A stretch of DNA of 8,978 nucleotides, taken from contig JABFRZ010000134.1 of the NCBI GenBank assembly GCA_013140785.1, forward strand, positions 1 to 8,978, in the 5' to 3' direction. This document shows, in pieces, positions 5,486 to 8,978 of the stretch (position 1 is the stretch's first letter; each line of letters starts with the position of its first letter). The notes beneath the pieces are model-generated. The model worked only from the letters and a program-made list of their open reading frames with translations. It ran no database searches and had not been told where the DNA came from. The DNA is from Planctomycetota bacterium (lineage in GTDB: Bacteria; Planctomycetota; UBA1135; GCA-002686595). Position numbers and translations under genes: made by a program.

Positions 5486-5514
5486 TTGACGCTTCCGGGC
5501 GGCACCGCTAGGCT
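5486..5514 (+). promoter_or_regulatory. Candidate sigma70-type promoter for the TPR-rpsT unit
   Basis: TTGACG (5486-5491) and TAGGCT (5509-5514) are separated by exactly 17 bases. The -35 is five of six to consensus, and TAGGCT is a -10 form common in high-GC bacteria. A start near 5521 would leave about 20 nt before the ATG at 5540. This also argues against a start at 5465, which would lie upstream of the promoter. Confidence 0.5.
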
Positions 5515-5539
5515 CTTCCGCCCTTGTTTTCGGCCGGAG

Positions 5540-6913
5540 ATGGGGGCGCGGCGATCGATCCGGCCGTCCCCCTTGGATTTTTCGAAGCAGATCCAGAAGG
5601 CCGAGGAAGCCCTCCGTCGGCGCAACTACGACTTCGCGGTCGAGCTGTATCGCCAGCTGATCGATCTCGACCCCAACCAGGGCGAGGCTCGCGGCGGGCT
5701 GCGACGCACGCTGCGCAAGCGCCACGAACAAGACGGTGGCAAGGGCGGCAAGCTGCTGCGAGCCATGTCGGGGGCGCTGCCGCTCTCGCGTGCCAAGGCC
5801 TTGCAGAAGCTGGGCAAGCACGAGGCCTGCGCGCGGGCGCTGGAGGACTACCTCGTGACCAACCCGATGGACGTAGAGGCCAACCTCTTGCTGGGGGTCT
5901 CGCTCGAGCAGGCCGGGCACTTCCTCTCGGCGCGCGCGGTCTACGAGTTCACGGCCGAAATCGCGCCGCGCAACCCCGAGGCGCTCAAGCGTGCCGGCGC
6001 CATGATGCAGCGCACCGGCGACCACCCGCGCGCCCTGGAATACTACGAGCGCGCCTTGGAAGCCGACCCGCGCGACCAGGAGGCCCTCAAGGCGCGCAAG
6101 AACCTGGCGGCCGAGAGCGCGCTCTCGAAGTCCAACTCCAGCGCGGTCAGCCACAGCCGCGAGCTCATCAAGGACAAGGACCGCTCGCGCGAGCTCGAGC
6201 GCTCGAAGCGCCTGGTGCTGTCGGAGGAGGAGCTGCGCGCCGATCTGGCCAAGCTGGAGGAGCGCTTCGCCGGGTCGCCCTCGGATCCCGAGCTGATGGT
6301 GCAGCTCGCCGACGTGCACGAGCGCCTGGGCGATCCCGCGGCGGCGCTCGAATTCGTCGAGCGCGCGCTCTCGTACCGCAAGGACTCCTTCGAGCTGATC
6401 GCGAAGCACGGCGACCTCGAGTCCAAGCGCCTGAAGAAGGCCGTTGCGCGCGCGGACAAGACCGGCAAGGCGGACGAGGCCGGCGCGCTGGAGCGCGAGC
6501 TGGTCGCGCACGAGGTCAAGGACTACCGACGGCGCGTCGAGGCCCGACCCGGAGACGCGCAGCTGCGCCTGGCGCTGGCGAAGCGCCTCTTGCGCGCCGA
6601 CGACGTGGACGGAGCGCTGGCCGAGCTGCAGCGCTGCTCGGGCGAGCCGCGCGTGCGCGACGAGGCCCTCTTCCACCTGGGGCAGTGCTTCCAGAGGAAG
6701 GGCGTGCTCGATCTCGCGCGCAAGGAATACGAGCACGCGCTCCAGGCCAGCGATGGCAAGGGCGAGCGCGCCAAGGAGATCCTGTACAACCTCGGCACCA
6801 TCGCCGAGGCCCAAGGGAATCGCGACGAAGCGCGGTCCTTCTACGTCCGCATCTACGAAATCGACATCGGCTACCGCGACGTGGCCGCCAAGATGGAAAC
6901 CCCCGCCCGATAA
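5540..6913 (+). CDS. Tetratricopeptide-repeat protein
   Basis: This is a 457-residue TPR scaffold, probably cytoplasmic because no signal peptide or membrane segment is seen. Repeat-like helical pairs occur at about 14-48 (AEEALRRRNYDFAVELYRQLIDLDP), 84-110, 113-144, 147-178 (ALKRAGAMMQRTGDHPRALEYYERALEADP), 250-280, 338-365, 374-403 and 412-443. Between residues 190 and 245 a highly charged Lys/Arg/Glu/Ser linker (HSRELIKDKDRSRELERSKR) looks like a flexible or coiled segment splitting two TPR blocks. The conserved-looking end, YEIDIGYRDVA, resembles TPR proteins common in Planctomycetota (recollection of the family, not a search). The ATG at 5540 has GGAG immediately before it, which is closer than ideal; a TTG at 5573 is an alternative start. 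rpsT follows after 12 nt. Partner and function are unknown. Confidence 0.85.
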   Translation: MGARRSIRPSPLDFSKQIQKAEEALRRRNYDFAVELYRQLIDLDPNQGEARGGLRRTLRKRHEQDGGKGGKLLRAMSGALPLSRAKALQKLGKHEACARALEDYLVTNPMDVEANLLLGVSLEQAGHFLSARAVYEFTAEIAPRNPEALKRAGAMMQRTGDHPRALEYYERALEADPRDQEALKARKNLAAESALSKSNSSAVSHSRELIKDKDRSRELERSKRLVLSEEELRADLAKLEERFAGSPSDPELMVQLADVHERLGDPAAALEFVERALSYRKDSFELIAKHGDLESKRLKKAVARADKTGKADEAGALERELVAHEVKDYRRRVEARPGDAQLRLALAKRLLRADDVDGALAELQRCSGEPRVRDEALFHLGQCFQRKGVLDLARKEYEHALQASDGKGERAKEILYNLGTIAEAQGNRDEARSFYVRIYEIDIGYRDVAAKMETPAR

Positions 6914-6925
6914 GCCCCGATAGAC

Positions 6926-7192
6926 ATGGCCCACAGCAAGCAAGCACTGAAGCGCAACCGGCAGAGCGAAGAGAAGCGCGCTGTCAACAAGAACGTCCGT
7001 ACCCGCATGCGCGGCGCCATCAAGCGCGTCCTCGCCGCGGACTCCGGGGAACGGCCCGCGGCGCAGAGCGATGCCATGCGACGCATCGACAAGGCCGCCA
7101 AGATCCACGCGATCCACGCCAACGCGGCCTCGCGCTACAAGAGCCGCGTGGCCAAGGCGCTCAACCGCGCCAAGGCCGCTGCAGCCAAATAG
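6926..7192 (+). CDS. rpsT: 30S ribosomal protein S20
   Basis: S20 binds 16S rRNA and helps assemble the small subunit. The 88-residue, strongly basic, Ala/Lys-rich helical chain shows the family pattern: HSKQALKRNRQSEEKRAVNK near the N-terminus, then MRGAIKRVLAA, then RRIDKAAKIHAIHANAASRYKSRVAKALN near the C-terminus, the typical D-K-A-A-K-x-x-x-I-H-x-N-x-A-x-R-x-K-S-R signature. Length matches the family (about 85-90). It starts at ATG 6926, 12 nt after the TPR gene, with no clear Shine-Dalgarno. It probably shares that gene's transcript, unless an undetected promoter lies inside the TPR gene. It converges with the PPIase gene across a 31-nt gap in which I see no intrinsic terminator. Confidence 0.95.
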   Translation: MAHSKQALKRNRQSEEKRAVNKNVRTRMRGAIKRVLAADSGERPAAQSDAMRRIDKAAKIHAIHANAASRYKSRVAKALNRAKAAAAK

Positions 7193-7223
7193 CGCCGAAG
7201 CAAGGTTGCGGAGCGGCGGGGTC

Positions 7224-8333
7224 CTACGGCCTCGGCGCCGCGACCTCGGGAACCCCCGCGAGCGGGTTCACCCAAGCGTACGCCTCGCGATGTAGGCGTG
7301 CGCGCTCGCGGCCGAGGATGCGCTCGCGTCGTTCGTTGGCGAAGTACCGCGTGAGCAGCCGCTGCACGTCCGGCGCGTCGAAATCGGGCTCGGGCGGAAC
7401 GCGGCGGTCGTGCAGCTGGATGAGCCGATAGCCGAGTTCCGGAGCAGGCTGACCGTTCCGATCGCTGAGCGGGCTGACCTCCGTGAGTTCGCCGACCCCG
7501 GCCTTATCGGCGAACGCGGCCACGTCTGGATCCGCGAAGGAAGACGGAGCCCGGAAGGGCAGGAGCCCGCGCGAGTCGCGCAGGTCGGCGCCGCGCTCTT
7601 CGACCAGGAGCGCCAGGTCCTCGCCGGCCAGCACGCGTGCCCGGGCGTCTTCGCAGCTCGCGCGCGCCGCCTCGGGGCTGCCCGACTCGCGGCTCGAGAC
7701 GACCAGCCAGCGCAGCTGCACCGTCACCTCCGCGAGGTTCTGCTTGTTCTCCTCGAACATGGCGCGCAGCTCGCCCGGCCGGATGGTGGCGTCGCGCGTC
7801 GCGCGGCGCGCGACCACGGCGTTCCCCAGGGCCGAGTACTTCCACAGATCCCGCCGGATCTGCTCCTGGCGCTCCGATTCCTCGGCCAAGGCGTCCTTGC
7901 CCTCCTCGCGCAGCTGTGCCAGGTAGACCTCCAGCCCGGCCTTTTCACGCTCGGCCTCCAGGTTGGCGCGCGTGATCTTCTCGATCTGGGCCGGATCGAG
8001 GCCGAGGTCCGCGCCCTTCTGCGCCTCCAGGCGCGCCGTCCAGAGCTCGAGCAGCGTCTCCCGGTACAGGCGTTCCTCGCTCTCGCGACTGTCGGGCGGC
8101 TGGGCTTCTTGACGGCGGCGAAAGTGGCGCTCGAACTCGCCGAGGGTGACCAAGCTCTCGCCCGCCTGCACCGCGACGCCTTCTAGGATCGGGTTCTGCT
8201 GCGCTGCTTGTTGCGTCGCTGCTTGTTGCGCCGTGGGGCGCGGCGGCGTCGGCTGGGCGGGCTGCCCAGCGGGGCTCTGGGAAGTGGCCGCCTGCGAGAG
8301 CAGCAACGCGAGCGCGAGGGATTGGCGGATCAT
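7224..8333 (-). CDS. Secreted parvulin-type peptidyl-prolyl cis-trans isomerase (SurA/PrsA-like)
   Basis: This is a 369-residue envelope foldase candidate. Residues 1-19 are a signal peptide-like stretch (MIRQSLALALLLSQAATSQS). Residues 20-48 are a Pro/Gln/Ala-rich linker. From 61 to about 185 lies a charged helical region (LVTLGEFERHFRRRQEAQ) that resembles the chaperone part of SurA-type proteins. The parvulin-like domain runs from about 190 to 312: ELRAMFEENKQNLAEVTVQLRWLVVS opens it, then EDLALLVEERGADLRDSRGLLPF, FADPDVAAFADKAGVGELTEV, and GYRLIQLHDRR closes it. A helical C-terminal extension follows. The central motif departs from the usual GGDLG-F form, so catalytic activity is uncertain and a chaperone-only role is possible. 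The ATG at 8333 overlaps the mfd stop as ATGA and has GAAGG upstream, so it is coupled to mfd. Confidence 0.82.
   Translation of the reverse strand: MIRQSLALALLLSQAATSQSPAGQPAQPTPPRPTAQQAATQQAAQQNPILEGVAVQAGESLVTLGEFERHFRRRQEAQPPDSRESEERLYRETLLELWTARLEAQKGADLGLDPAQIEKITRANLEAEREKAGLEVYLAQLREEGKDALAEESERQEQIRRDLWKYSALGNAVVARRATRDATIRPGELRAMFEENKQNLAEVTVQLRWLVVSSRESGSPEAARASCEDARARVLAGEDLALLVEERGADLRDSRGLLPFRAPSSFADPDVAAFADKAGVGELTEVSPLSDRNGQPAPELGYRLIQLHDRRVPPEPDFDAPDVQRLLTRYFANERRERILGRERARLHREAYAWVNPLAGVPEVAAPRP
8203..8232 (-). repeat. 15-bp tandem repeat in the PPIase linker
   Basis: Two adjacent 15-bp units differ at one base (8216 versus 8231). They encode AQQAA-TQQAA in the disordered linker after the signal peptide. 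Because the unit is a multiple of three, copy changes would alter linker length without breaking the frame. Confidence 0.7.
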
Positions 8334-8978
8334 CGGCCTTCGGCGCGCGTCATCTTGGGAAGGGGCTCGCGCGCCCGCAAGATCCCGAGGATCCACGCCA
8401 GCGCCTTCTCGGGCGTGCGCCGCTCGCGCGGGATCACGAGATGGGCCAGGCCCGCGCGCAGCGGGCGCAGCCCGACCTCGCCGCGCCGCAGCGCGCCCTC
8501 GAGCGCGATCCGGTCGCGGTACTCGAGCAGATACGTGTCGGTGCGGTAGGCGAGACGCTTGATGCCGAGCGTGGCCAGCAGTGCGCGCGTCAGGAACTGT
8601 TGCACCAGGGTCTGGGCCTCGCTCGGCACGCGCCCGAAGCGGTCGCGCAGCATCGCCAACGCCTCCTCGACGTCCGCCTCGCACTCGATCGCGTTCAGGC
8701 GCCGCAACACCTCGAGGCGCGTCTTCTCCTCGCGGATCCAATCCTCGGGCAGGTAGGCTGAGAGTCCGAGCTCGAGCTCGACCGCGCCCGCCTCGATCTC
8801 CGCCGTGACCGCGGCCGGGACTTCTTGCGCGAGCAGCGCCTGCAGCTCCGCGCCCGCCACCGCCGGCGCGTGTTGCAGACGCTCGACCGTCTGGCGCAGG
8901 AGCCGACAGTACATGTCGTAGCCGATTGCGCCGATGTGGCCCGACTGTTCGGGTCCGAGCAGGTTGCCCGCGCCGCGG
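8330..8978 (-). CDS. mfd: Transcription-repair coupling factor Mfd, C-terminal part (5' end outside the window)
   Basis: Mfd is an ATP-driven translocase that removes RNA polymerase stalled at DNA lesions and recruits UvrA. About 215 C-terminal residues are visible out of a usual 1,100-1,200; the frame is open through the window edge. The visible part begins with RGAGNLLGPEQSGHIGAIGYD, matching the end of the translocase module (TRG motif region) of Mfd. It is followed by YCRLLRQTVERL, then the C-terminal TRCF domain with LELGLSAYLPEDWI, RLEVLRRLNAIE and ALAMLRDRFGRVPSEAQTLV, all typical. RecG is excluded because it lacks this C-terminal domain. The stop overlaps the PPIase start by four bases. 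Nothing suggests truncation at the 3' end. Confidence 0.95.
   Translation of the reverse strand, partial: RGAGNLLGPEQSGHIGAIGYDMYCRLLRQTVERLQHAPAVAGAELQALLAQEVPAAVTAEIEAGAVELELGLSAYLPEDWIREEKTRLEVLRRLNAIECEADVEEALAMLRDRFGRVPSEAQTLVQQFLTRALLATLGIKRLAYRTDTYLLEYRDRIALEGALRRGEVGLRPLRAGLAHLVIPRERRTPEKALAWILGILRAREPLPKMTRAEGR

Noticed and set aside
5465..5539. An upstream ATG start for the TPR protein
   Set aside because: The added residues have no TPR character and the start would precede the candidate promoter at 5486-5514.
4867..5625. N-terminal extension of RibF in its open frame, which could look like a fusion protein
   Set aside because: It overlaps def in a different frame and shows no domain; the GTG at 4866 begins just before the conserved RibF N-terminus.
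5375..7117. A 580-codon open frame on the minus strand across the TPR gene
   Set aside because: It is antisense to a protein with clear TPR periodicity and to rpsT, has a composition typical of high-GC antisense frames (repetitive Leu/Ala/Arg/Val), and shows no domain.
5524..7431. A 635-codon plus-strand open frame overlapping the TPR gene, rpsT and the PPIase 3' end
   Set aside because: It is in the wrong frame relative to three recognised genes, with Arg/Ala/Gly-rich low-complexity translation; a GC-rich artefact.
1..8978. Mobile elements, CRISPR array, phage genes or integration at the tRNA gene
   Set aside because: No transposase, integrase, spaced direct repeats or duplicate of the tRNA 3' end was found; the genes are housekeeping in type.

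Overview
This is a GC-rich bacterial window (roughly two thirds G+C by eye), densely coded, with short intergenic gaps and ATGA/GTGA stop-start overlaps. It looks like a chromosomal housekeeping region rather than an island: no transposase, integrase, phage gene, CRISPR array or attachment site is visible. The best taxonomic guess is a high-GC Planctomycetota. The basis is the style of the TPR protein next to rpsT, the OprO/P-like porin with a short helical N-terminus after its signal peptide, and the split-CxxC membrane protein. Acidobacteriota or Myxococcota remain possible because no 16S or single-lineage marker is present.

Layout, left to right. (1) 11-1023, plus strand: two overlapping membrane-protein genes of unknown function, the second with two CxxC knuckles flanking a hydrophobic hairpin. 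(2) 1062-1163: a strong bidirectional terminator plus two further stem-loops in the 3' region of the next gene. (3) 1173-2306, minus: an outer-membrane porin, preceded by a symmetry-rich upstream region that contains a nine-base G tract. (4) 2499-3744, minus: a tightly overlapping operon of a CxCxxC DUF971 protein, the ribosome-rescue hydrolase ArfB, and a 171-residue protein I do not recognise. (5) 3773-3848, minus: tRNA-Phe(GAA) with encoded CCA, only 28 nt before the DUF971 gene. (6) 3928-5402, minus: def and ribF, joined by a GTGA overlap. (7) 5540-7192, plus: a 457-residue TPR protein, divergent from def, followed after 12 nt by rpsT. (8) 7224-8978, minus: the C-terminal end of mfd, then a secreted parvulin-type peptidyl-prolyl isomerase joined by an ATGA overlap.

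Functionally, much of the window serves protein synthesis and its quality control: tRNA-Phe, peptide deformylase, ArfB, ribosomal protein S20, transcription-repair coupling (Mfd) and an envelope foldase. RibF adds flavin cofactor supply, and the porin with the PPIase adds outer-membrane biology. I see no convincing new defence or biosynthetic system. The parts most worth following up are the unknown third gene of the DUF971-arfB operon, the unusual porin upstream region, and the uncharacterised two-gene membrane cassette at the left edge.
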